DNA of 64,000 bases from an uncultured Alphaproteobacteria bacterium (GTDB lineage Bacteria; Pseudomonadota; Alphaproteobacteria; HIMB59): assembly GCA_902557145.1 (NCBI GenBank), contig CACDYZ010000004.1, forward strand, positions 41,421 to 105,420, written 5' to 3'. The notes beneath the pieces are model-generated. The model was given only the letters and a program-made list of their open reading frames with translations. It had not been told where the DNA came from and did no database searches. Shown here one piece after another: positions 8,295-16,191 of this stretch. Each line of letters starts with the position of its first letter. The first letter of the stretch is position 1. The position numbers and the translations under genes are program-made.

Positions 8295-9368
8295 CTAAAG
8301 GCTCTCTATTTTATTGACGTTTAATCCATAAATTCCTAAATCTAAATCTTCTCCAAGTGAATTAGACAAAACAGAAATATTATTAATTGAGAAATTTTTA
8401 AGAATTTGAGCTCCCAGACCATAGTATTTTACTTTTTCATCATTCGATAACTTTCCAAGATCTCCCAGTATTGGATTATTAATGAGTACTATTATTCCAG
8501 ATCCATGAGATTTTATTTTCTCAATTGAGGCATGTAAGTCTTTTGTTTTTGGATTATTAAAATTCATTATTATATCATCAAAGCCTTGGACAGGATGAAC
8601 TCTTGTCATTACGCTGTCTTGGTTGGATAAATCTCCTAAGTGTAAAGTTGCGTGGTGCAATCCATCAATGGTATTTTCAAATACATTGAATTCAAAAATA
8701 TCTGAGTAGATATTTTTAATTTGGTGTTGCTTTTCAGGAATTTTTTTTATGAGTAAGTCATTTTTAATTCTATACGCGATCAAGTCTTGGATAGTACCTA
8801 TGTTTAAAGAGTGTTTTTTTGCATAAGGTATCAGGTCCGGAACTCTTGCCATACTACCATCATCGTTCATGATCTCACAAATTACAGCAGAGTCATTTAA
8901 TCCAGCTAGTCTAGATATGTCTACAGCAGCTTCCGTGTGACCTGCCCTTGTTAGCACACCTCCATCCCATGCAATTAGAGGAAATACGTGTCCGGGACTA
9001 ACAATATCTCCCTGTTTAAAATTTGGATTTATTGCAGCACTTACTGTTTCTGCTCTATCAAATGCAGAAATGCCTGTTGTAATGTTGGTACTAGACTCAA
9101 TTGAAATGGTGAATGCTGTGGTCTTCTTCTTCCAATTATCTGGATTCATTAAAGGTAATTTTAATTCATCAGCTCTGGTCTCTGATATAGATAGACAAAT
9201 TAAGCCTCTTCCATGAGTTGCCATGAAATTGATATGTCCTGGTTTGCAAAGAGAGGCAGGTATAATTAAATCACCTTCATTTTCTCTATCTTCGCTATCA
9301 ACCAGAATATACATTTTACCATTACGGGCATCATCTATAATATTTTCGATATTTGTAAAATCTGACAT
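8295..9368 (-). CDS. ribBA: RibBA-type protein: DHBP synthase with degenerate GCHII domain
   Basis: The N-terminal half (1 to about 205) is 3,4-dihydroxy-2-butanone 4-phosphate synthase, with SEDRENEGDL at 25-34 and RAGHTEAAVD at 141-150, so the ribulose 5-phosphate reaction should work. The C-terminal half (about 210-357) sits where GTP cyclohydrolase II belongs but contains no cysteine at all. The zinc ligands of the C-x2-GD / CDC motif are therefore missing, as is the usual GRGIGL stretch. Similar degenerate fusions are known in other proteobacteria. A working GTP cyclohydrolase II would have to be encoded elsewhere. It lies 12 bases after ribE in the riboflavin cluster. Confidence 0.9.
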   Translation of the reverse strand: MSDFTNIENIIDDARNGKMYILVDSEDRENEGDLIIPASLCKPGHINFMATHGRGLICLSISETRADELKLPLMNPDNWKKKTTAFTISIESSTNITTGISAFDRAETVSAAINPNFKQGDIVSPGHVFPLIAWDGGVLTRAGHTEAAVDISRLAGLNDSAVICEIMNDDGSMARVPDLIPYAKKHSLNIGTIQDLIAYRIKNDLLIKKIPEKQHQIKNIYSDIFEFNVFENTIDGLHHATLHLGDLSNQDSVMTRVHPVQGFDDIIMNFNNPKTKDLHASIEKIKSHGSGIIVLINNPILGDLGKLSNDEKVKYYGLGAQILKNFSINNISVLSNSLGEDLDLGIYGLNVNKIESL

Positions 9369-9380
9369 TAATTTAACAAC

Positions 9381-9959
9381 CTATGTTTTTGAGGAGCGAG
9401 CGTATCTTGCTAGCATATCGACTTCAAGATTTAAAGTTTCATTTTTCTTATATGTATGAATGTCAGTATGTTTATAGGTATGAGGGATGATCATACAATG
9501 ACATTTATTTGTTTTAACATTATTTATTGTAAGAGAAATACCATTTAAAGAAATTGAACCTTTTTGAACTAAAAATTTTTTAAGGTTTTTTGGAAAAATA
9601 AAAGATAAAAACCAACTACTTCCAACTTTATATAATTCTTCAACAGAGCAAGTTGTATCAATATGACCAAAAACAAAATGACCAGAAATCTCATCACCAA
9701 CTTTTAAAGATTTTTCTAAATTAATTTTTTTTCCAACTTTCCAATATTTAGCATTGGTTTTATTCATTGTTTCATAAGAAATATCTGCCTTAAAAGCATT
9801 TTTTTTTATTGATGTAACTGTTAAACAAATTCCAGAACAACATATTGAAGAACCTAACTTATATCCTTTTAATGAAGATTGGATTTCAACCACCAAGGAC
9901 TTTTCTTCTCTTGTCAATTTTTTGATTTTACCTTGAGATTGAATTATTCCACTAAACAT
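9381..9959 (-). CDS. ribE: Riboflavin synthase alpha chain
   Basis: Dismutates two lumazines to riboflavin. The protein of 192 residues has the expected tandem lumazine-binding barrels. The first begins MFSGIIQSQG and has CSGICLTVTSI; the second contains SGHFVFGHIDTT and SLNGISLTINNV, the repeat of the same motif. It shares one base with the end of ribD and precedes ribBA by 12 bases, consistent with one transcript. No FMN riboswitch is visible in the short gaps. Confidence 0.95.
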   Translation of the reverse strand: MFSGIIQSQGKIKKLTREEKSLVVEIQSSLKGYKLGSSICCSGICLTVTSIKKNAFKADISYETMNKTNAKYWKVGKKINLEKSLKVGDEISGHFVFGHIDTTCSVEELYKVGSSWFLSFIFPKNLKKFLVQKGSISLNGISLTINNVKTNKCHCMIIPHTYKHTDIHTYKKNETLNLEVDMLARYARSSKT

Positions 9960-10948
9960 TAGTTTGTAAATTTATAAATCATATCCTCTCCATACTTTAA
10001 AGAAGATTTTAATATGAGATTATTTGTTATTGATTTCATTGATAAAAAATATTTTGCACTTGCATTTTTTATAGTCATGTTTGACTGGCAGACTATAACC
10101 TCATCAAATAAATTACAATTAAGAAAGTATTTAAAGGTATTAAGTCCGCCTTCGATAAGAATAGATTGGGTTTTCAATTTTTTAAATAAGGAGAAATTTT
10201 TAGTAACTGTTTTTTTATAGTCAACTATAATCAGCTTATAATTCTTAAATTTAATTTCTTTATTTGAGAATATTAATTTTGCAATATTTTTTGAAACACC
10301 TTGTAATCTACATGTTAATTTTGGCTTATCATCTAATAACGTATTCATACCAACAGCAATAGCGTCATGAGATAATCTCAGTTGATGCATAAAATATTGA
10401 GTTTGATCAGAAGTTATATTTTTATGAGTTGGGCTTTTACTAAACCCGTTTTTTGAGATTGCGATTTTAAGAGTAATGAAGGGTCTATTTAAAGTTTGAC
10501 GTGTGTAAAAAAATTTATTAATTACCTTAAATCTATCTGTCGATTTTAATGAATGAAAAACTTTTATCTTTTGTTTTTTTAAAAAATCAATTCCCTTACC
10601 TTTTATATTTGGATTTGGATCTAATGAACTGATAAAAACTTTTTTTATACCAGCCTTTACAATTGCTTTAGCACAGCAGCTACTTTTTTTAAAACAAGGT
10701 TCTAAGCTAATGTACATGACAGTTTTATTATTTATTTTATTTTGTGATATTTTTTTTAAAGCATTAATTTCTGCATGAGGTCTCCCATTTTTTGAAGTTA
10801 AACCATAACTAAGGATAATACCTTTTGATGATTTAGAGTAATCTACAATCAGACATGCAACTGAAGGGTTTTTTCCTGTCAGTCCAATATTTCTAATTGA
10901 TAAATTATTTACACTTTGAAGATAATTAAGGTGATTTTGACTAACCAA
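9959..10948 (-). CDS. ribD: Bifunctional pyrimidine deaminase/reductase RibD
   Basis: Carries out the second and third steps of riboflavin synthesis. The N-terminal deaminase has HAEINAL and the zinc cysteines in LEPCFKKSSCCAKAI; the loop between them is about two residues shorter than the usual form. The C-terminal reductase domain starts near FITLKIAISKNG and includes AIAVGMNTLLDDKPKLTCRL. The total of 329 residues is a little short for the family. The start is TTG at 10946-10948, 3 bases after the nrdR stop. The remaining end overlaps ribE by one base. Confidence 0.93.
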   Translation of the reverse strand: MVSQNHLNYLQSVNNLSIRNIGLTGKNPSVACLIVDYSKSSKGIILSYGLTSKNGRPHAEINALKKISQNKINNKTVMYISLEPCFKKSSCCAKAIVKAGIKKVFISSLDPNPNIKGKGIDFLKKQKIKVFHSLKSTDRFKVINKFFYTRQTLNRPFITLKIAISKNGFSKSPTHKNITSDQTQYFMHQLRLSHDAIAVGMNTLLDDKPKLTCRLQGVSKNIAKLIFSNKEIKFKNYKLIIVDYKKTVTKNFSLFKKLKTQSILIEGGLNTFKYFLNCNLFDEVIVCQSNMTIKNASAKYFLSMKSITNNLILKSSLKYGEDMIYKFTN

Positions 10949-10951
10949 ATT

Positions 10952-11410
10952 TTACTTTTTGTCTATTGTGTCTAAAAACTGTTCAAAATCTTTAGTCTCA
11001 CGGAAGTCTCTATAGACAGAAGCAAATCTTACATACGCAACCTTATCAATTGAAAAAAGAGCTTTCATAACAGACTCACCAATTACATTAGAACTAATTT
11101 CGTTTTCACCCATGCCCTCAACATCATTTACAATTCTGGAAATTAATTTTTCTTTGGTGTCTGTATCCACAGGTCTTTTGCGTAGTGCTAATTCAACAGA
11201 CTTTGCTATTTTGTCTCTATCGAAATTTACTTTATCACCATCTTTTTTGACAACTACTATCTCTCTAAATTGAATTCTTTCGTGAGTAGTAAACCTACCT
11301 TTACAATCTATGCAGATTCTTCTTCTCCTTATAACAGAACCGTTTTCTGAGGGTCTTGAGTCTAAAACAGATGTCTCTTTGTTTTTGTCAATACAAAAAG
11401 GACATTTCAT
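10952..11410 (-). CDS. nrdR: Transcriptional repressor NrdR
   Basis: Zinc-finger, ATP-cone repressor of ribonucleotide reductase genes. It has 152 residues. The N-terminal zinc ribbon is intact: CPFC at 3-6, then RRRRICIDCKGRFTTHER with the second Cys pair. An ATP-cone follows from about residue 49 (VVVKKDGDKVNFDRDKI). It lies 5 bases after glyA and 3 bases before ribD, the usual alphaproteobacterial position. No NrdR box was looked for beyond the local gaps. Confidence 0.96.
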   Translation of the reverse strand: MKCPFCIDKNKETSVLDSRPSENGSVIRRRRICIDCKGRFTTHERIQFREIVVVKKDGDKVNFDRDKIAKSVELALRKRPVDTDTKEKLISRIVNDVEGMGENEISSNVIGESVMKALFSIDKVAYVRFASVYRDFRETKDFEQFLDTIDKK

Positions 11411-11415
11411 CAGGT

Positions 11416-12690
11416 TTAATAAATAGGATACTTAGAGCAAAGGTCCTGAACTTCTTTATTAATAGAACTTTCAAGCATAGAAATGTCAGAATTAGATACA
11501 GAGAGATTATTAATTATTGTTGAAATTTTTTCTCCAATAAATTTAAACTCTTCTTCTTTGAAACCTCTTGTTGTTGCAGCTGGAGATCCTAATCTAATAC
11601 CAGAGGTAATAGTTGGAGGATTTGGATCGTTTGCAACACCGTTTTTGTTGCAAGTCATTCCAGCTCTCTCCAAGCTTTCTTCAGCATCTTTACCAGTTAC
11701 ATTTTTTGATCTTAAATCTACTAAGACCATATGAGAATCTGTGCCACCAGTAACGATATCTATTCCATTTGACATAAGTACCTCGCCTAGAATTGATGCG
11801 TTCTTTTTGACTTGTTGAATATAGCTTTTAAACTCAGGTTGAAGAGCTTCTCCAAAAGCAACTGCTTTGGCTGCAATTACATGCATTAAAGGACCGCCTT
11901 GTAAACCAGGAAAAACTGAACTATTGAACTTCTTTCCGAGATCTAGGTCATTAGAAAGTATCATTCCCCCTCTTGGTCCTCTTATAGTCTTATGGGTAGT
12001 TGATGTAACCACATGTGCGTGTGGCAATGGATCTGGGTATTCTTTTGCAGCGACAAGACCAGAATAGTGAGCCATATCAACTAATAAGTATGATCCAACT
12101 TTATCTGCGATCTCTCTGAATTTTTTAAAATCAATATTTCTTGGGTAAGCTGAGCCACCAGCAATTATCATACTAGGTTTATGTTCGACTGCTAAACGTT
12201 CAACCTCATCATAATCTATTAAAGAGGTTTCTGGTCTAATGCCATACTGAATAGCATTAAAATATTTTCCAGATTGATTAGGTCGTGAGCCGTGAGTTAA
12301 GTGTCCACCAGCGTCTAAAGACATCCCTAAGATTGTGTCTCCAGGTTTAATTAATGCTAAAAATACAGCTTGGTTAGCTTGAGCACCTGAGTGAGGTTGG
12401 ACATTGGCATAATTACAACCATATAATTCTTTTAAACGATCGATAGCAAGATTTTCAGCTATATCTACAAACTCACATCCGCCGTAATATCTTTTAGCAC
12501 TATAACCCTCAGCATATTTATTAGTCATGATTGAACCTTGAGCTTCAAGAACAGCTTTAGAAACAATGTTTTCAGAAGCTATTAATTCAATTTGATTTTG
12601 TTGTCTTGATAGTTCCTGTGAAATGCTTTGATATAAATCTTTATCTGCGTGTTCTAGGTTACTAGAAAAAAAATTCTCACTGAGTGTCAT
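11416..12690 (-). CDS. glyA: Serine hydroxymethyltransferase
   Basis: PLP enzyme converting serine and tetrahydrofolate to glycine and methylene-THF, the main one-carbon source. The length of 424 residues is normal. [14 protein letters not shown] near the N-terminus, [18 protein letters not shown], and the PLP-lysine motif [15 protein letters not shown] are all present. No glycine riboswitch is visible upstream, because the start overlaps rpiB by 4 bases. Followed 5 bases later by nrdR. Confidence 0.98.
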   Translation of the reverse strand: MTLSENFFSSNLEHADKDLYQSISQELSRQQNQIELIASENIVSKAVLEAQGSIMTNKYAEGYSAKRYYGGCEFVDIAENLAIDRLKELYGCNYANVQPHSGAQANQAVFLALIKPGDTILGMSLDAGGHLTHGSRPNQSGKYFNAIQYGIRPETSLIDYDEVERLAVEHKPSMIIAGGSAYPRNIDFKKFREIADKVGSYLLVDMAHYSGLVAAKEYPDPLPHAHVVTSTTHKTIRGPRGGMILSNDLDLGKKFNSSVFPGLQGGPLMHVIAAKAVAFGEALQPEFKSYIQQVKKNASILGEVLMSNGIDIVTGGTDSHMVLVDLRSKNVTGKDAEESLERAGMTCNKNGVANDPNPPTITSGIRLGSPAATTRGFKEEEFKFIGEKISTIINNLSVSNSDISMLESSINKEVQDLCSKYPIY

Positions 12691-13127
12691 ATTTGCGATA
12701 TTCTCCTTAAATGTCTGCCTTTGTCAAATTCTGTTTTAAAATAGGCGTTGAGCATAGCAAAAATATTTTTTTTTACAAAAGGTCTTCCTTTTAAACAAAT
12801 AACGTTACTATTATTGTGTTTTCTCGTCATTTTTGCTGTTTGTGCATTATGACAAAGAGAAGCTCTAATGTGCTTATGCCTATTTGCACTTATACTTACT
12901 CCTATTCCAGAACCACAGATCAAGATACCCATGCTGGATTTATTGATATTTTTACATAATGTTTTTGCAAATTTTGGATAATCAACGGATTTATCTGAAT
13001 TTGTCCCTAAATCTACAAAATTACATTTTTTTTTACCAAGGTATTCTTTGATAATAAACGATTTTAACCTGAAACCTGCATGATCTGAGGCTATATAGAT
13101 TGTTTCAATTTTTCTTGGCAACTTCAT
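12687..13127 (-). CDS. rpiB: Ribose 5-phosphate isomerase B
   Basis: Interconverts ribose 5-phosphate and ribulose 5-phosphate, which also feeds RibBA. It has 146 residues. [13 protein letters not shown] near the start, DYPKFAK, and the catalytic-Cys loop [19 protein letters not shown] identify the RpiB/LacAB fold. The downstream [12 protein letters not shown] replaces the more usual HNDANVLALG. It overlaps recO by 23 bases and glyA by 4. Confidence 0.92.
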   Translation of the reverse strand: MKLPRKIETIYIASDHAGFRLKSFIIKEYLGKKKCNFVDLGTNSDKSVDYPKFAKTLCKNINKSSMGILICGSGIGVSISANRHKHIRASLCHNAQTAKMTRKHNNSNVICLKGRPFVKKNIFAMLNAYFKTEFDKGRHLRRISQI

Positions 13128-13737
13128 TTCTAGAAAAAGGTAAATTAATATTCAAATTAATCAATACTCTGTTGACTATTCTGCTCATAAAATCAAAAAA
13201 AACTGATTGTTCATCTTTGTTGTTTTTTAAATATTCGTAAATATCCTCATTAGTTCTCAAATTACTCATATTATTAGAATTAAATATTTTTTCTAAAACA
13301 CTTTGATTGAAATCAGGTTGATAGCCTGAGGTTTTTAAGATTTCAAGCTCAAGTAATAATAGCTCTGACAGATAATTAGACCTATCATTCATTTTAGACA
13401 TTAATAGCAAATAATAATTTATAACATTAGAATTTTGATCAGCTAAAAAAAGTAACTTGTTTATTAAAAAGCAAAAATAATCGATCGCCTTTAGCTCATA
13501 TTTTGAAAATAAAAACCATTTAAAAGAATTAATAGATGTGGAGGAAAGACAAACATTATTGTTATCAAATTCAATATTATTAAATCCCCCCTTAACATAA
13601 TTAGTGCTTTTTTTTTTGGACTTTCCTCCAAAGACAACAAGAGATTTTTGGCCGTGCTCAGTAGAGTAAAATGAAACACTTAAATGATTTTCTTTAAAAT
13701 TTTCTACTTTTGTTACTATAGCTTCGGTTTTATACAA
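13105..13737 (-). CDS. recO: DNA repair protein RecO
   Basis: Expected to help load RecA at gaps (RecFOR pathway). The protein has 210 residues. The N-terminal OB-fold is recognisable in YKTEAIVTKVENFKEN followed by VSFYSTEHGQKSLVVFGG, but the rest is divergent and the zinc cysteines of many RecO proteins are absent. The start is TTG at 13735-13737, 4 bases after rnc. In most alphaproteobacteria era sits between rnc and recO; here it is missing. The call depends on both the N-terminal match and gene order. Confidence 0.75.
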   Translation of the reverse strand: MYKTEAIVTKVENFKENHLSVSFYSTEHGQKSLVVFGGKSKKKSTNYVKGGFNNIEFDNNNVCLSSTSINSFKWFLFSKYELKAIDYFCFLINKLLFLADQNSNVINYYLLLMSKMNDRSNYLSELLLLELEILKTSGYQPDFNQSVLEKIFNSNNMSNLRTNEDIYEYLKNNKDEQSVFFDFMSRIVNRVLINLNINLPFSRNEVAKKN

Positions 13738-13741
13738 TTAA

Positions 13742-14395
13742 TTATTTATTCAAGTTATTTATTATCTTTATCATTTTTTTTGCTGCTAAAATTTCTGCTT
13801 TTTGTTTAGAAATTCCCTCTGCCTCTACTTGGTTGTCATTGATTTTTAAAGACACTATAAATTTAGGTTTATGTTTTGTGCCAGCTTCTTCAATTAGATT
13901 ATAGTCAGGGATAGTTTTATATTTTTTTTGACAATATTCTTGGATAAATGTTTTAGGATCTTTTTGAGGAAGAGTATCTAATTCATCTTGCCATAATTCC
14001 ATTATTAATTTTTTTGAAAAATCTAATCCTTTTCTTGTGTATGCAAATCCAATTAAAGACTCTAGAGCATCAGCGTATACAGAATTTTTATTTGAGTTAG
14101 GGTCAAGCTGATGTTTAAAAAAATCACCTAAGTTATATTTTTTAAATATTTTGGCTAAAGTATTTGTATTTACAAGATGAATAAATCTTCTTGAAATTTC
14201 ATCCAGTGTATTATGAGAGAAAGTAGCAATCAAATATTCTGATATTACTAAACCTAAAACCCTATCTCCTAAGAACTCATATTTTTGAAATGGTTTATTA
14301 GAATTTTTTTTTGACTTTTCAAAACTATCATGTTGCAAACTTTTATCGAAGCCCTTAAGGCTTTTAAGAGTTTTGAAAATTTGTGCCTTATTCAA
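13742..14395 (-). CDS. rnc: Ribonuclease III
   Basis: Cuts double-stranded RNA in rRNA maturation. It has 217 residues. The catalytic helix is YEFLGDRVLGLV with the essential Glu and Asp, and the second metal motif is SVYADALESLIGFAYTRKG. A C-terminal double-stranded RNA-binding domain (from about 145) includes FIVSLKINDNQVEAEG and KQKAEILAAKKMI. The start is TTG at 14393-14395. It is 5 bases after lepB and 4 bases before recO, with era missing in between. Confidence 0.95.
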   Translation of the reverse strand: MNKAQIFKTLKSLKGFDKSLQHDSFEKSKKNSNKPFQKYEFLGDRVLGLVISEYLIATFSHNTLDEISRRFIHLVNTNTLAKIFKKYNLGDFFKHQLDPNSNKNSVYADALESLIGFAYTRKGLDFSKKLIMELWQDELDTLPQKDPKTFIQEYCQKKYKTIPDYNLIEEAGTKHKPKFIVSLKINDNQVEAEGISKQKAEILAAKKMIKIINNLNK

Positions 14396-14400
14396 AATAT

Positions 14401-15132
14401 TTATTTGATAATATTAAATAGCCTATCATACCTAATATGTAGAGGTAAATTCCAAAATTTTGAAATTGAAAAATCTGTATCAACTGAAAACCAGATAAAC
14501 CAAACTTTTCCTATTATATTTACCTTGGGAACAAAACCTACCCCACTGAGAACTCTGCTGTCAGATGAATTATCTCTGTTGTCACCCATAAAAAAAAATT
14601 TGTCTTTAGGAATTTGGTATTCTGGTGTGTAGTCGAGTGGTCCATTATCAGTAATATTTAATATTTTATATTCATTTTCTATTAACTGCTGAATATCTTT
14701 TTTATACTGATCATCAAAAAAAAACCCATCATCGAATTGATTTAACATTTCAAATTCTTTTGAATTATTTGACTTAATATAAACTTCACCATTTATAACC
14801 TTAATTGTTTCCCCTGGTAAACCGATTAATCTTTTTACATAGTTTATATTTTCTTGACCAGGGAGTTTGAAGACGATTACGTCACCTCTTTCAGGAATAC
14901 TCTCAAATATTTTTCCTTTGAAGGGGGGTATTCCAAAGGGAAATGAATATCTTGAGTAGCCGTAGTCCCATTTAGAAACAAATAAAAAATCTCCTACTAA
15001 TAAATTTGGTTTCATTGAACCAGAGGGAATTTTAAATGGCTCAATAGCAAAAGTTCTAATTACACCAGCAATAATTAAAGCCCAAAAAAGTGCTTTAAAA
15101 TTATTAATCAAAGATGATTTAATTTTGCTCAA
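14401..15132 (-). CDS. lepB: Signal peptidase I
   Basis: Cleaves signal peptides of exported proteins at the outer face of the inner membrane. The 243-residue protein has one N-terminal membrane segment (about 12-28). The serine nucleophile is in IPSGSMKP and the general-base lysine in NYVKRLIGLPGE. FFMGDNRDNSSDSR near the C-terminus is the family box E. The start is TTG at 15130-15132, and it overlaps acpS by 14 bases. Confidence 0.96.
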   Translation of the reverse strand: MSKIKSSLINNFKALFWALIIAGVIRTFAIEPFKIPSGSMKPNLLVGDFLFVSKWDYGYSRYSFPFGIPPFKGKIFESIPERGDVIVFKLPGQENINYVKRLIGLPGETIKVINGEVYIKSNNSKEFEMLNQFDDGFFFDDQYKKDIQQLIENEYKILNITDNGPLDYTPEYQIPKDKFFFMGDNRDNSSDSRVLSGVGFVPKVNIIGKVWFIWFSVDTDFSISKFWNLPLHIRYDRLFNIIK

Positions 15133-15487
15133 TAATTACCGACGCAATCGAATATAACTTTGTATCTGTGAGGCTAACATGAATGACACACTTTCCAAAA
15201 GTTTCATTCAAATAACTTTCAAGTTTATTTTTCAAAGAAATAACTGGTTTACCTAAGGTATCCCTGCTAACAACGATATCATTTGGATAACAAGGAGATC
15301 TAAATCCTAGACCAATACTTTTGGAAAAGGCCTCTTTAATAGCAAAATTATTTGCTAGTAAATTAGAATCAATTTTTTTTAAATGGTCATTAATAAAGTA
15401 TTTAGATATGAAGTTTTCTTTGTATTTTGCATAAATGTTACTTACTCTGTCTATCTCAACTAAATCTATTCCGTGGCCAATTATCAT
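15119..15487 (-). CDS. acpS: Holo-[acyl-carrier-protein] synthase
   Basis: Transfers the 4'-phosphopantetheine arm from CoA to ACP (acpP at 42216). It has 122 residues. IIGHGIDLVEIDRV at the N-terminus holds the metal-binding Asp, and FAIKEAFSKSIG the conserved Glu and Lys. VSLTDTKLYSIASVI near the C-terminus is the usual HVSLTH-type segment. Its ATG overlaps the pdxJ stop in an ATGA, so the two are coupled. Confidence 0.95.
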   Translation of the reverse strand: MIIGHGIDLVEIDRVSNIYAKYKENFISKYFINDHLKKIDSNLLANNFAIKEAFSKSIGLGFRSPCYPNDIVVSRDTLGKPVISLKNKLESYLNETFGKCVIHVSLTDTKLYSIASVIIEQN

Positions 15488-16191
15488 TTTTTTATTAAAC
15501 TCCTAAAAGTCTTAATAGTTTTAACCAGTGAAATAAATATAGCTTCAGATATTATAAAATGACCAACGTGGACAGTATCTACATATCTTCTTTTTTTTAT
15601 ATATTTTATGTTATTAAAATTTAAACCATGCCCTACATTAACTATAAGTTTCTTAGAGTGAGCATACTCGATCATTTCGTTTATTTTATTAATAATATTT
15701 TTTTTAATGATTTTTTTATCTAAAGGCCCTGTATGTATTTCAACAGTATCAAAACCTAAAATTTTAGCTAAAGTAATCATTTTTTTTGAAGGATTTATAA
15801 AAGCACTAACTTGTATATTTTTTTTTTGAGAAACTTTTAATAGCTTCTTTAATCTTGGATAAGATATTTTATTTAAATTTAAACCACCCTCTGTAGTGAT
15901 TTCATTTCTTTTTTCAGGAACCAAGCAAATAAAATCAGGATTAATCTTATTAGCTATTTGTATCATTTCATCTGTAAGAGCCATTTCAAGATTAATTGGA
16001 ATTTTAGAATTTTTTTTTAATTCTAATAAATCTTGATCTTTTATATGTCTTCTGTCTTCTCTCAAGTGAACAGTTAAAGTGTCAACTTTTGCATCATGAC
16101 AAACTTTTAATGCTCTTAATAAATTTGGATTGTTTTGTCCTCTAGCGTTACGAAGGGTAGCAATATGATCTATGTTAACTCCAAGTTTCAT
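15484..16191 (-). CDS. pdxJ: Pyridoxine 5'-phosphate synthase
   Basis: Final step of the DXP-dependent vitamin B6 pathway, joining the PdxA product with deoxyxylulose phosphate. It has 235 residues. Matches to the family are LGVNIDHIATLRNARG at the N-terminus, LTVHLREDRRHI, and the later VEIHTGPL and VNVGHGLNFNNI. PdxA is encoded at 38823, so both signature enzymes of this pathway are in the window. It overlaps acpS by 4 bases and shares one base with the (p)ppGpp synthetase stop. Confidence 0.96.
   Translation of the reverse strand: MKLGVNIDHIATLRNARGQNNPNLLRALKVCHDAKVDTLTVHLREDRRHIKDQDLLELKKNSKIPINLEMALTDEMIQIANKINPDFICLVPEKRNEITTEGGLNLNKISYPRLKKLLKVSQKKNIQVSAFINPSKKMITLAKILGFDTVEIHTGPLDKKIIKKNIINKINEMIEYAHSKKLIVNVGHGLNFNNIKYIKKRRYVDTVHVGHFIISEAIFISLVKTIKTFRSLIKK

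Noticed and set aside
9369..9380. FMN riboswitch in the riboflavin genes
   Set aside because: All gaps between nrdR, ribD, ribE, ribBA and ribH are 12 bases or less, too short for the element.
11483..12067. Two plus-strand frames inside glyA
   Set aside because: Shadows of conserved SHMT sequence without start signals.
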